A DNA stretch of 64,000 nt, from contig NC_058161.1 in NCBI RefSeq assembly GCF_020080835.1, positions 6,302,001 to 6,366,000 on the forward strand, given 5' to 3'. The notes beneath the pieces are model-generated. The model did not search any database. It was not told the origin of the DNA and was given only the letters and a program-made list of their open reading frames with translations. This DNA comes from Cotesia glomerata (Eukaryota > Arthropoda > Insecta > Hymenoptera > Braconidae). The position numbers were made by a program, and so were the translations under genes. Positions 26,348 through 37,900 of this stretch are shown here, piece by piece; within the stretch, counting starts at the first letter, position 1, and every line of letters begins with the position of its first letter.

Positions 26348-27138
26348 ACCCGAGAAAAAATATTTATATATAAATTGGTTACATATGATTATATATGAAA
26401 AATGGCCAAATATAATCATATATAATTATATATAACAATATTTAATTATATATTTATTACATCTAATTAATTATTGGGTTAATTTTATGGATAGAGTATT
26501 TAATATGGTCCTACGCAATTCTCTGTAACCAATTAAAATGCAAAAAAAAAAAAATCTAGCTATAATTTTACGATTATAACACTAGCGGTCACCTATCCAA
26601 CTATTAACCCTGCTCAATGCTGCTTAACTTTGGTGATCTCCGTACGCCTTGAAGTTTCTGTCTGCTGTGCTGCTGTCGTAGATGACAATGATTCTATGAT
26701 CTAGATAATGTATCATATGGGTTTATCATAAATATAATATAAAAATTGATTTTATAATATATTTGGGTAGTCATAATTCATAATTTATTTATTTTACCGA
26801 ATCTCATTATAATATAACACTTATTTAAATAATAAAATAAATAATGATTTTACTATTAGGTAGTAACAGAGCAGACCAAAACATCTCATAGGAAATGTAA
26901 CAAATTTTGTATTTTAGAATTATTTAAACGTAATTTTAAACATCATTTTACACTTTTTGTGATTACCAAAAAAAAATTTTTATATATGTTAATTATATAT
27001 AAGCATATATAATCATATATACTTATATATAATTATATATGGAACTATATAATCTTGCTTGGTTGTATATTGCTCCATATATAGTCATATATGATTATAT
27101 ACAATTATATATGATTATATAAACATTTTTTCTCGGGT
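26348..27138. mobile_element. Non-autonomous TIR element with TATATA-rich arms
   Basis: The left end ACCCGAGAAAAAATATTTAT and the reverse complement of the right end ACCCGAGAAAAAATGTTTAT are inverted repeats at 26348 and 27138. Inside each end lie many copies of ATATATAATCATATATAA-like words, so the arms can fold extensively. The middle 350 bp is ordinary unique-looking sequence. The target-site duplication is unclear (AGTG on both sides is possible). Confidence 0.65.
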
Positions 27139-27203
27139 AGTGGGTGAAAAACACATTTTTGAGAAAGATATTAGCTTGACAAGGAAATAATATCTTTTGC
27201 GGG

Positions 27204-27533
27204 ATGTCGAGTGACAAGGAGAACGATAAGAGAAAGCGAGACGGATCTATCGGCGACCACGATGATTTTCCCTCTCCTAAGCGTGTACAGTACGACGAGA
27301 TGCGCAAGCAAATGAGAGCATTACAGGGACAAATGCAACACCTAGTGAATTTGCATTTTCAGAGGGACGAGGACACACAATCGACCGCGGAAGAACAGGA
27401 AGAACCTCCACTAAGTGACATCCTAGATCTGGGTAAACACAAGGCTGAGGTTAACGCCAAGAAGAAGGTAGTTCAGGCTGATCCGACAAAACTACAGACC
27501 TTATACGTGTTTTGTTCTAGTTCAAAACACTAG
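27204..27533 (+). CDS. Unidentified small acidic/basic coiled-coil ORF
   Basis: The ORF encodes 109 residues starting MSSDKENDKRKRDGS. A charged N-terminus has an SPKRV nuclear-localisation-like patch, followed by a Met/Gln-rich coiled-coil segment (MRKQMRALQGQMQHLVNL) and an acidic stretch (EEQEEPPLSDILDLG). The first 90 codons are clearly GC-richer than the surrounding DNA, then A+T-rich sequence leads to a stop, as if the frame were truncated. It starts 66 bp after a TIR element. I do not recognise it. The pattern resembles the N-terminus of a Gag-like or ORF1 protein of a mobile element (inference), and a lineage-specific gene exon is also possible. Confidence 0.4.
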   Translation: MSSDKENDKRKRDGSIGDHDDFPSPKRVQYDEMRKQMRALQGQMQHLVNLHFQRDEDTQSTAEEQEEPPLSDILDLGKHKAEVNAKKKVVQADPTKLQTLYVFCSSSKH

Positions 27534-28117
27534 CATTTTATTTAAAACTATGTTTTCATTGGTTAATTACTCATCATGATTTTTTTATGATTATTTTGAA
27601 TTTATTTACATCCTTTTTGTATACCCGAAACTTACCGAAAACTTATTTATCCGAAAAGACAAAAATAGAGTCGCCATCTACAAAAAAAATTTTTTTTTTA
27701 TTTGAAAAGACAAATCTCTGACTGGACATTATCTAAAAAGCGTATTGACTTTTTGCAGAAGTATATGTGCAAGAAAATCATCTCACCAAAAAGACATGAT
27801 CCACATCGTCATCAATAGAAAATTATTAAATCCTCTTCGTTATAATCCGAAAAGTAAACACTTCGAAAAATTGAGAACAGTAGATAATATAGAAACTTTT
27901 CTTTGTTGAGTAAAATAATCAGTAGGTACTGAAGAAATCATTATTTAACAGTTATTAAGGTATTATTTCCATGAAAAATATTATTGTTTCTTTTTTTTTT
28001 TCACTCACTTATTTGATATTTTTGTCATGGCTCCTAGATCGCGCTCTTATTTAAAGGTATTTTGTGTTTTGGTATAGAATAGAATTGTTATTTAGTTAAT
28101 AAAATTAAAAATAAAGA
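27534..28117. other. Spacer before the DIABLO-like gene
   Basis: A+T-rich sequence with a repeated CCGAAAA phrase (about 27625-27655 and 27847-27870). It contains the promoter and leader of the gene starting at 28118. No other feature is visible. Confidence 0.35.
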
Positions 28118-29031
28118 ATGGCATTTCGACATACATGGAGATTGTTATCGAAAAATATTATTCCAGCTATGGTAAAATATTAATTTACTTATTTACTTAT
28201 TATTATACTTTATTCTTTAAAATTAATGTATGTATTCAAAGTCCGTAGGAATAGTGTTCGCACGTTCTGACGAAAAAAAAGATACAGAGGATGAAAAGAT
28301 AGTTAAAGTTCAAATGCCTAATTTTGATAAATTAAATTATGATTTTATGATTAAACAATCGGCTGTTGAAGTTGTAAATAGTGCTTCCCAAGCTCTAACA
28401 ATAGCTTACACCGCTATTGAAAGCACAAGCCGGGAATACAGGTTAGTTTATGGTATACTAAACATAACAGGCTCCAAATTATATTTTAGAGTTTTAAATA
28501 ATTTACATTTAAAAAATACTCCATTCTAATTAATAAAAAAATTTATGTCATAAATTAAACATTGAAAATATAAAAAAGTTAAATGACTATATTATTTATT
28601 TATTTATTTTTATAGATTATTATTATCAAAATTAATGAGTCTTATAGAAGAAACTTTAATTTATGAAGTGTCTGATGAACATCAGGATTTGATAATTGCT
28701 GTTAGATTAGATGTTAATAGCAAGAAAAAAATTTTAAACGTAAAAAATTAAGTTTTTTTTCAGTTTTAATTTAATTATTATTGACATTTAATATTGAACA
28801 ATTTTATAGGATTTATTAATATACATGGATTATGTACAAAGAATGGTTGAAGCAGCATCAGTAGTGAGTAATTCAGCAGGAATGGAAAACTTAGCGATGA
28901 CTCTGTGTGAAAGAATGGATGATGCTCTTAAACACAAAGACCGAGAAATTCGCGATAACAACCTCTTAGAGAAAGAGTATAATAATTTACAAGAGAAATG
29001 TGTTACCGAAAGGCAAGACAATAATTTGTAA
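28118..29031 (+). CDS. DIABLO/SMAC-like mitochondrial protein (four exons)
   Basis: Exons 28118-28171, 28242-28441, 28616-28739 and 28810-29031 close in frame to give 199 residues. The N-terminus is a basic presequence (MAFRHTWRLLSKN) followed by a short hydrophobic stretch (IIPAMSVGIVF), as in SMAC before its cleavage site. The rest is predicted all-helical: a first helix (SAVEVVNSASQALTIAYTAI), then heptad-rich segments around YMDYVQRMVEAASV and EREIRD-like charged coils, matching the three-helix SMAC fold in order and length. DIABLO is released from mitochondria to antagonise IAPs. The residues after the putative cleavage are ARSD, not a canonical AVPI-type motif. Identification rests on architecture and weak similarity. 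Confidence 0.6.
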
Positions 29032-29256
29032 ATAAGCGTTCATCTTATCTTACTTCTTACTCTTATATATTTATAATAATTTTAATCACTTAGCAGCTGA
29101 AATTAGTGAATATTTTCTTTTTTTGACAAAAAAAACTGCCGAATCAATGTACCAACACATTTAGATTAGACAATACTTAATATTGTTCGATGAGGAATCA
29201 CCAAAAGTATGATTAATTATTAACGGCGACAGTAAAATGAAGGATAAAAAGTCTAT

Positions 29257-29699
29257 TTATTCGCTATTGGAGGAACATCGTTTTTTTGTTGACAAAACAT
29301 CTTCACTATGCCAATCACTTATATGAATTGACACAATGTGACGGCGTGGTACCATAACTAAACCAAGAGCTCGTGGTTCTGTGTGCTCTTCCGACAAGAA
29401 TTCTTCACAACAACCGAGAATTACATTAGCATCTCTGTCAGTACATAAAAATGCTCCAGTTAATACACGACCATCTGTTATTTTCACTCGTAAATATCGA
29501 TTTAGCCATGACCTCAATTTTTGTTTAGCACCAGGTTCCTCGTTAGGTGATGTCTGTAACGTTGTAAATATTTTAAATAAATTTACAAATTTTTATTGTT
29601 AAATATTTGCATTTATAAAATTAAAAAAATAATAACCTCTCCGTTTCCTTGAACTGATTTATTCTCCATTTCTGATGAATTATTCGTTGAGTCTTTCAT
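29257..29699 (-). CDS. Naa38: NAA38/LSMD1, NatC auxiliary Sm-like subunit (two exons)
   Basis: Exons 29699-29637 and 29553-29257 join in phase 0 to give 119 residues, close to the 125 of human NAA38. An Sm-like fold covers about residues 33-105: LNRYLRVKITDGRVLTGAFL is the Sm1 region with its G-x-L-x-G element, then CTDRDANVILGCCEEF, and VMVPRRHIVSIHI forms the Sm2 strand. The N-terminal 30 residues are polar and probably disordered. NAA38 joins NAA30 and NAA35 in NatC, which acetylates Met-Leu/Ile/Phe/Trp N-termini co-translationally. The 3' end faces the DIABLO-like gene 225 bp away, and VPS39 lies head-to-head 693 bp upstream. Confidence 0.88.
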
Positions 29700-30391
29700 C
29701 TTAGAAATTAATTATAGTACACGTGAACCTATATTTGTTTATTATTAATAACAATGTAATATATATTTTATAGTAAATTAATCAACATATCAATTTTAAC
29801 AGAATTATAAAATTTTTTCAATAATAAAGATGTTTAGGTTAGAGTTATTGTTTCGAAAGTTAGACTAAAAGTTTTTTAAAATTATTGGTGTTTATATTAT
29901 TTAAAAATTGCAATTATGTATTTGTTGTTCACTTTAATGTCACACTATCACCAGTTAATAATATAAATGTCAAAAAAATTTTAAATATATGTATATACCT
30001 ATATATTATATTTATAGCCTGTCTCCCAAAAAAGTGCTGCTATCTAATGCTGACATTTAGAATCATCACTTGATTAGTCAGACGCCTCATTCGTACATAA
30101 GTATAATCTCTTAAATAAAAATTACGCATATAAATATTAAAAATTTCACCTATGGCAAATTTAAAGAAATAATGTAAACATTAATAATAATATTCAAGGA
30201 TAAAAATATTAAAAATGAATAAAATTCAAAATATAATAATTGATTAACTCCAAATGTGAAAGTCATTGTTTCTAAGCTCAGGAGGATTTGATTGTGCTGC
30301 GGTCAATTGGTCAGATATTTACTTATTGTCAAAATAATAATTTATTACTCATCTTTGTAATAGCCAAAAATTCAATTAAAAAATAGACAAA
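29700..30391. promoter_or_regulatory. Shared upstream region of NAA38 and VPS39
   Basis: The two genes diverge from this 692 bp interval, so both promoters must lie here. A CACGTG E-box sits near 29719 on the NAA38 side. No TATA box is obvious. The rest is A+T-rich with no repeat or RNA gene visible. Whether it works as one bidirectional promoter is not shown. Confidence 0.4.
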
Positions 30392-33300
30392 ATGCATGAC
30401 GCATACGAAGCAAGTCCTATTTTAAAATTAACTGTTCAAATTGAATCTATGGCAGCTTATGGTAAAGTACTTTTATTTTTTTTTGTAACTAAAAAAAAAT
30501 TAGAATAATTTATTTCGTTAACAATGTTTATTACATTATTGTTGCAGATGATAATTTATTAATTGGAACACGTGAAGGTCATTTATTAATATACAATGTA
30601 CCTATGAAATCAAATGAATATGGAAAACTGGAATTGTTAAGATATAGCAAAAATTTTAGTAAAAAAAGAATTGTTCAAGTTGATGTTGTACCAGAGTATA
30701 GCTTGTTAATTCTCTTGACAGGTACTTTTATTGCCACTTATTTAATTTTAATAATTAATTATCTGAATTTTAAAATTATTTTATGACATTAAAGTTAGCT
30801 GTCACTTGACAATTTTTTAATTTTATTTAACAAACAAATTTTGTCCAAAAAATTATTTAAAAAAAAATGGATTTTTAATTTTTTAAAATTTCTACATGTC
30901 AATTTTTTTTCTATTTTTTTTTGCCATAATTTATTTGTTATAAAATTCTGAAAATTATTAAATATATGCTAAATTAATTTTCATAATTATTTTCCTTAGA
31001 TGACATTATTTGTGTTCATGATTTAAATTCTGTAAATATTCAACAAATAAATCAATTATCTAAGACTAAGGGAGCAACACTGTTTGCTTTGGATGTTCAA
31101 CGTGCTGGGAGCTTGACTGGTGTTAGATTATGTGTAGCTGTGAAGAGAAAACTTCAATTATATTACTGGAAAGCGAATAATAATCAGTTTGAAGATTTAG
31201 GCGATGAACCACGCAATGAAATATCATTGTCAGATGTACCACGAGAACTAGCATGGTGTGGTGAGACACTGATAGTGGGTTTCCATGGTTTGTCTTACAC
31301 ATTAATAAATCTTGATGGTAAAACCGAAGAATTATTTCCAACTGGTAAACCACCAAAGCCAAGTATTACTAAATTATCAAACAGTTCATTTGCTTTGGGC
31401 AAGGATTCACAGTCTATTATAATGAATACCACTGGTGACTTGATACAGCATAATCCAGTCAAGTGGACTGACTCACCAACCGCTACAGTATGGGATGATC
31501 CTTATTTGCTAGGAATTGTACATGATACTCTTGAAGTTTATACTCTTGAGGGCTCTTTACATATTCAGACTTTGACGGATTTTAATAAAGCGCGACTTTT
31601 GTGCAGATGTAAGCAAGGAAGAGTTTATATAGCTTCGATTAGTCAGGTTTGGTGTGTTAGTTCGGTTGATGTTGAACTACAAATACGAAAATTACTCGAA
31701 CAAAATCAATTTCAATTAGCTTTGAAACTCACAGTGAGTATTTATTTCATAAATTTTAATAATAAGCTTTTAAAACGGTTGTAGTAATGATAATAAAATT
31801 TATCTTTTAAAGAGTTTATCAGACACCACAGAGGAGGAAAAGGCTAAGCGAACGTATAAAATTCAAACGCTTTATGCTCATCATTTATTTTGTAACAAAA
31901 AGTTTCAAGAAGCAATGAAACAATTTCAAGAACTAGGAACAGATCCGTATGAAGTTATAAGACTATTTCCGCATTTAGTATCACAGTCAAGTAACACTAA
32001 TGATGTTAATGAACCAGTTGCTGGTTTACCAAAGCTACAAGATCGGGATTTAGAAAATGGACTATTGGCATTGATTGGTTTCTTGACTGAAGTGCGACAT
32101 AATTTAATGGGCAGCACTGACCCAAAGGACAAAGATAATAAAACTGAAAAAAAGGATAAAGATAAAAAAGCTATGACAGCTGTTGCAACGGAACAATTAT
32201 TAAAAATAATAGATACAACATTATTAAAATGTTACTTACAAGTAATTAATATATTTTTAATTTGTTTATTAAATTAAAATTTTTATTTGTCAATGCTTCT
32301 TCAATTATTAAGTTTACAGACAAACGATGCATTAGTTGCTCCATTACTGCGTCTCAATCATTGTCATCTGGCTGAAGCTGAAAAAACTCTTTTGATGCAT
32401 CAAAAATATCCGGAATTAATTATTTTATACCAAACAAAAGGACAACATAAAAAAGCTCTTGAGTTATTGGAAAAGCAATCTAAACAAAATGATTCAAGCT
32501 TGCGTGGAACTGAAAGAACTATTCAGTATTTACAACATTTGGGGAAAGATCATATGGACTTAATTTTGAAATTTTCCGGATGGGTTTTAGAACAGGATCC
32601 AGAACAAGGTTTACGTATATTCATGGAAGATATTCAGGTAAAAATATAGCTATTATTTAATATTAGTGTTCTTTATTATTTATTTTAATAGTCTACGTGC
32701 TTTTTATTTAGGAAGTGGAACAACTTCCGAGACCAAAAGTTTTAGATTATTTGCTTCGCTGTCACAAAGATTTAGTAATAACTTATTTAGAATACGTGGT
32801 GCGTGTCTGGGAGGATGAGAATCCTCTTTTTCACAATGTTCTTGTCCATCAGTACAAAGAAAAATGCTTAGCGTCAATGAGCTTAGCAGCAACACCAGCT
32901 GAAAAACAGAGTGGCGAACATGTTCGACAAAAATTACAACAGTTTTTAGAAAAATCAACACAATATACTGCTGAAACAGTATTGATTCAATTTCCATCAG
33001 ATTGTTTATACGAAGAACGAGCTATTATACTCGGTAGGTTAGGTCGTCATCATCAGGCAATATCTATCTATGTAAATTTACTCAACGATGTGCCAAGGGC
33101 GATTCAATATTGTAAAAATGTTTATGCTAGATACGAGAGTAAGTACAAGACAATTTATACCGTATTATCAGCAACAGTTTTACAAACACTTACGATATTT
33201 AATCATAATATAAAATGTTTATTTCGAAGGTCAAAAAAATATTGAAGGTGGGAAGTGTCAGGACGGAGCGGATGAAGTTTACGTGACACTTATTCAACAA

Positions 33301-33893
33301 CTTCTTAAACCTGAACCATTTTTTGTATCTGGTACGTACAAACATTTATTAATTCACTTTATGTTTTTTTTTTTTTTTTTTTTTTTTTAATATTATTCGG
33401 AGAGTTATTGTTGTTTGAATTATTGGATTAAAGGTTCATCAGAGATACAAAAGACAGCTCAGCCAGATTTAGAAACTGCGTTAGAATTATTAGAACAGTA
33501 TGCTTCGAAGATAACTCCAATTAATGCTCTCGAAGTGTTACCTGATAACGTTCCAATTGGGCGGATAAGACATTTTTTAGAGGCTAGTTTACACAATCAA
33601 TTGAGTGAAAGGAGAAAAACTCAAGTATTGAAAGGATTATTACAAGCTGAACATCTTCAGGTACAAGAACAAAGAATGCATTATGAATCTAAAAGTGTAC
33701 TCATGACTGAATTTAATATATGTCCTGTATGTAAAAAAAGATTCGGCAATCAAAGGTAAATACTGTAGTTATTAATAATTACAATCAATTAATGAATAAT
33801 CATTACAAATAATAATTGTTTATTTACAGTGCGTTTGCAAGGTATCCAAACGGAGAAATTGTTCATTACTCATGTCAAGAACGTAAAACATAA
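30392..33893 (+). CDS. Vps39: VPS39/VAM6, HOPS tethering complex subunit (nine exons)
   Basis: Exons are 30392-30461, 30548-30721, 31000-31733, 31813-32241, 32320-32637, 32712-33138, 33230-33331, 33434-33755 and 33830-33893. They sum to 879 residues (human about 886), with phases matching throughout. The N-terminal citron-homology beta-propeller (MHDAYEASPIL..., LLIGTREGHLLIYNV) spans about 1-290. A clathrin-heavy-chain-like helical repeat region follows. The C-terminal zinc-binding motif CPVCKKRF leads to SAFARYPNGEIVHYSCQE, a VPS39 hallmark that separates it from TGFBRAP1. VPS39 is the Rab7-binding HOPS subunit for late endosome and lysosome fusion. Intron 2 contains a copy of a dispersed TTAGC-GAC repeat. 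A Lys/Asp-rich insert (KDKDNKTEKKDKDKK) sits in the middle. Confidence 0.93.
30783..30995. repeat. Dispersed ATGACATTAAAGTTAGC repeat, VPS39 intron copy
   Basis: About 210 bp from ATGACATTAAAGTTAGCTGTC to TGCTAAATTAATTTTCAT, with alternating A+T-rich blocks in the same order as at 60548-60755. It fills nearly all of intron 2 and ends just before the splice acceptor. Confidence 0.6.
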
Positions 33894-34773
33894 AATAATT
33901 AAATGACTTAAATATTTATAATTTTCACTATGTAAAATATATTAAATAATTGTATGTGATTTAATTAACTAAGAAAATTTTTATGCAGCTGCAAAAATAA
34001 ATATAATTTAAAAAAAAATTAATAAAATATAATTAAGGTCATGATTTTTTATATCTTGCAGGTATATTTCCAGAACTTATTAAAATCTGAAATTTCTAAC
34101 TTATCAACATGAAAAAAACACACTATTCCTCATGTAATTATCAAGAATTAATTAATTGACTAATGTAACTTGTTAATTTAAAGTTATTTACAAACATAAT
34201 TTTATTTAGTAATAGTGAAAAGATTATTTAAATTTACGTACAAATATGAAACTGTCCAATAAAAAGCCCGGGTAATAAACTGGTGAAGGATGGGGCGTGC
34301 CCGGCTCAAAATCGTATAGATGATGTCATGTTTAAGCTTGTATTCTTACGCCGATGCTATGTTACATACACTGTGTGTACATATACGAAAATTTACAGGA
34401 ACGAATTAATTAAACATCGTACCCGACTCTATTCTCTCTTCATTTACAAGTATTAATTATGGATAATCAATAATTAATATTTTGTTGTTATGAATAAAAA
34501 TGTTTACACAGTAATAATTAATTTATCGCTCTCTAATTTTTATAACAAAATATAAGAGATAAATAAAATTTTATTTTATTTTCTTGTCAGGTAAAAATTT
34601 TCGTACAGATTAATTTAGTCGCATATTATAAAGAGAGTTAGATAATTCACCAGGTAAGTTTATTTCATAAAGCTTAAGTAATAAATACTTAGATTATAAT
34701 TTCAATTCCACAGGGAACTATTTCTTGAATGCGCATTCGGGTAGCGTAATACTACAGTAAGTTGCGCGCCGGT
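33894..34773. other. VPS39 3' region and beta-spectrin upstream region
   Basis: A+T-rich VPS39 3'UTR to about 34030. A GC-richer patch follows at 34255-34330 (CCCGGGTAATAAACTGG, GGGGCGTGCCCGGCTC), plausibly promoter-proximal DNA of the gene starting near 34776. No coding sequence is seen. Confidence 0.35.
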
Positions 34774-34944
34774 TCAGTTGAGTGCGAGAGTGCCAGAGGT
34801 TGTACGGAAAAGCCGAAGAGAAGAGAGTGTGTGTTTTATTATTATATATATCTTACGTTGGGTTTTTATCGTGGTTTATTGACGTGCATGTTTTATGTGC
34901 AAGTGAAGGTGATAATTGGATTTTCGGTGTATTAATTTAACCCG
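34774..34944 (+). promoter_or_regulatory. Candidate initiator and 5' non-coding exon of beta-spectrin
   Basis: An arthropod initiator TCAGT (34774-34778) starts a GC-richer, purine-rich stretch with no ATG-led ORF of note. It ends at a consensus donor CCCG|GTAAGT (34945). The next in-phase acceptor on this strand before a coding exon is TTTTTCAG at 41707-41714, whose exon contains the beta-spectrin start codon. The link across the 6.8 kb intron is inferred. Confidence 0.5.
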
Positions 34945-37900
34945 GTAAGTTTAAACATTTAAGTTAAAAATAATAAATAATCATCAGATATAAAATTTAT
35001 AGTTGAGCTGGCTGAAGGGTAGGAAGCGCCGAAGCAATTTCCATGTAAAAATGGCGTTGTCTCGTCTACTCGATATTATTTTAATACTTTATTTTTTTTA
35101 ATTACTCAATACCATTTTATTTTAAAAATACTTTCTTTGATTTATATTAATTATTTGTTATTATAATAATGATTTATTTTTTTTTTTAAATCACTATTAT
35201 TAAAGATGAAAAGTGTCCGTTTGATTTATGGAGATAAATATATTGATAGTAAAGATTTACAGATATTTTTATGATATTGTTCATCTTACTATCAAGGCCG
35301 AGAGAATATGAGATTTAATAGCATCAATAGACCTGTTCTTTCAGTATTAATTCATTAATAAGATTTGTTTTAACATAACATTTTGATTGAGTACTTGTCA
35401 AGACAACCTGTCTGTCCACCGGTGACCTAATTCATCAATTTTTGAATAGTTCTATTACTATTAGATTATTTTTATAAGCTTTTATGATATAATTCTAATT
35501 AATAATTTCGAGATAAACTAAATTTTAATTTAATTAGTGATAATTTATAAAAATTCAACTTGTTTTGATTTAATTGTAAATAAAGCACTAAAGATCATGA
35601 AAAAATACATAGAATTAAATAGTATGTCATGACAAACTTAGATTGAACTTGATATTTAAAACAAATTTATCTTGCAATAGCATAATTGTCGTCAGGTTAT
35701 TATTATAGATGATACAATAATAACTACCTTACTAATACTAATACTTAGATCCATTAATAGATATTATTCACGATTAAAATATTTACTTTAGTTGCGTTTA
35801 ATTGATTATTTTTCTACGGGTATTATAATTTCCCTGAGTATTATACAAATATTTGTATAATTAAATTAAACTTTTTATTTACCGATATTTATTTTTTTTC
35901 TTTTCAAAGCATTAAACTAGTTTCCGATAAATTTATTTTTCTATCTTTTATCTGGATTATTAGTGACTAAAATATTTAAACATACCCAAGGGAATATACA
36001 GATAAATTGTTTACTATTACGAAACATTTTATGTATACGTGTACGTGTCACCGTGGATGTTCCACGTTCGGAATTAATGAATAATTAATTAAATGGTCAG
36101 ATGAACAAGTCATCGACTTTTTTACATTTTGTTTTGTAAGTGATATTCTAATTGAATCGAATTTTTATTCCGTTTCGATATATCATCTGTCAGGATCGTA
36201 AACATGAGTTATTTATTTTTGCACTTCTTTTTTTTAAAAAAAGCCAGTTATTTTAAACCAGTTATTTTAAACCTTGAAACAATGGAGTACTATTTCATTA
36301 CAATACTCGTTTGAAATTTAATATTTTAAGAAAACTGTATATTGTTATTCAAGATAATAATTATCTTATAAAATACATGTATTATTTTAAATTATCACAT
36401 AATTATACGATGTTGAGAAATAATCATCAAATGTTATCTTGTATGGACTAAAAAAAAGTATTTTAAATATAATATAAATTATCGAAAAAATTTCAGTGAG
36501 CGATTGGATAAAATTACTGCTTTAGTAAAGCATTCCATTGTATTTAAATGTATTCCAAAATGAAAAAGTTTACGAAAGAGCGTATAAAAATAAGTAAAGA
36601 AGAAAAAGTTTATTTTATATTTAGAACTTTAGGGTTTTCGGCATCTGTTTATTATACTTTGTAAATATAATATCTTTCGCGCCTTTTTACATAATTATAT
36701 TATTACTTATAACAATAACAATATTTACTATAACAAGTATATCCATTAAAAAATATATCGTTTAAATATAAATAGTATAACGTTTCACAAACCACACCTT
36801 TTTATAAATTTATATCAATTCTATATTTTAAAAATTTTCTCCATGCTTTGTATTATAATTCTCCATATTTTTCACGGGTACGTAAACTCGTTCCACTTTT
36901 CCTCATCGACTCTAGATGTTATGTTCTTTAACGTTACTTTACTTGTCTACTATACTAGTGAACGCTAACACGATACAATTATACAAGCTTATTATGTACC
37001 GTGTGCTTAGATGACCACGCACCCTTTTTGTTTTCTGCCCTACTTTTTTTTCTTCAATCCCCTTTATTCATTATACGTTTTATCTCAGATCCTGTTGATT
37101 AATTACGTCAATAGATTAACAATCTTGCTTCCATAGTAATAATATCAGTAAAAAAAAATAATTAATTCATCGAAAATAACAAAAGATCTAATTATTTATT
37201 TTTTTAATTACAGTTGGTTTATTTTTTGTCATCGCTTCCGGAGTAAGAAGGTACTATACATAATTCCACTTCAAGTAAATGACGAAACGGACGAAACAGA
37301 CCAGATCAGTCGACCGTAAATTAACGTAAATGCGGACGTGACGTAGTCCCGTGTTGGGTTAGAATCACCACATTATAGTTAATATTCCGTTGGTACTTAT
37401 TCTTTGTATTGTTTTCATTATCATTAATATATTCATTTTTTGCTTCAGAACAATATAACAACTGTTTGGTAGCTAGTGGCTTTTTAAATCACATCAGCCA
37501 TTCAAAGTCACAAGAATTTTTTATTTTACACGTATCTTCTTCACCTCGATCAAAGTATCTTCAATAAAATATGTACAATAACCAATAAGTACAATAAAAA
37601 TTTATAATCGAGGGCGTCGACAGAGTAGAGCCAAGAAGGTCAACCTGAATACTTGAGATTGACCCTTAGTCGTTTATTCGTGACTCTCTTGCCTATTCAT
37701 CATCATCATTATCATCGTCATCATTACATTAATTTTATAAATTCTTCTCTTTTTGTCTCGTACTTGCTTTTAATCTTGGATACTGCATCTTTTATTTACA
37801 TCAGAGAAAGTATTACCGGTCAATGACTCTGAAGACGGATTATTTTATGTATTTGTTTAAGTCACTACTGTCTTCCTTTCATTACCTTACTTGACTATTG

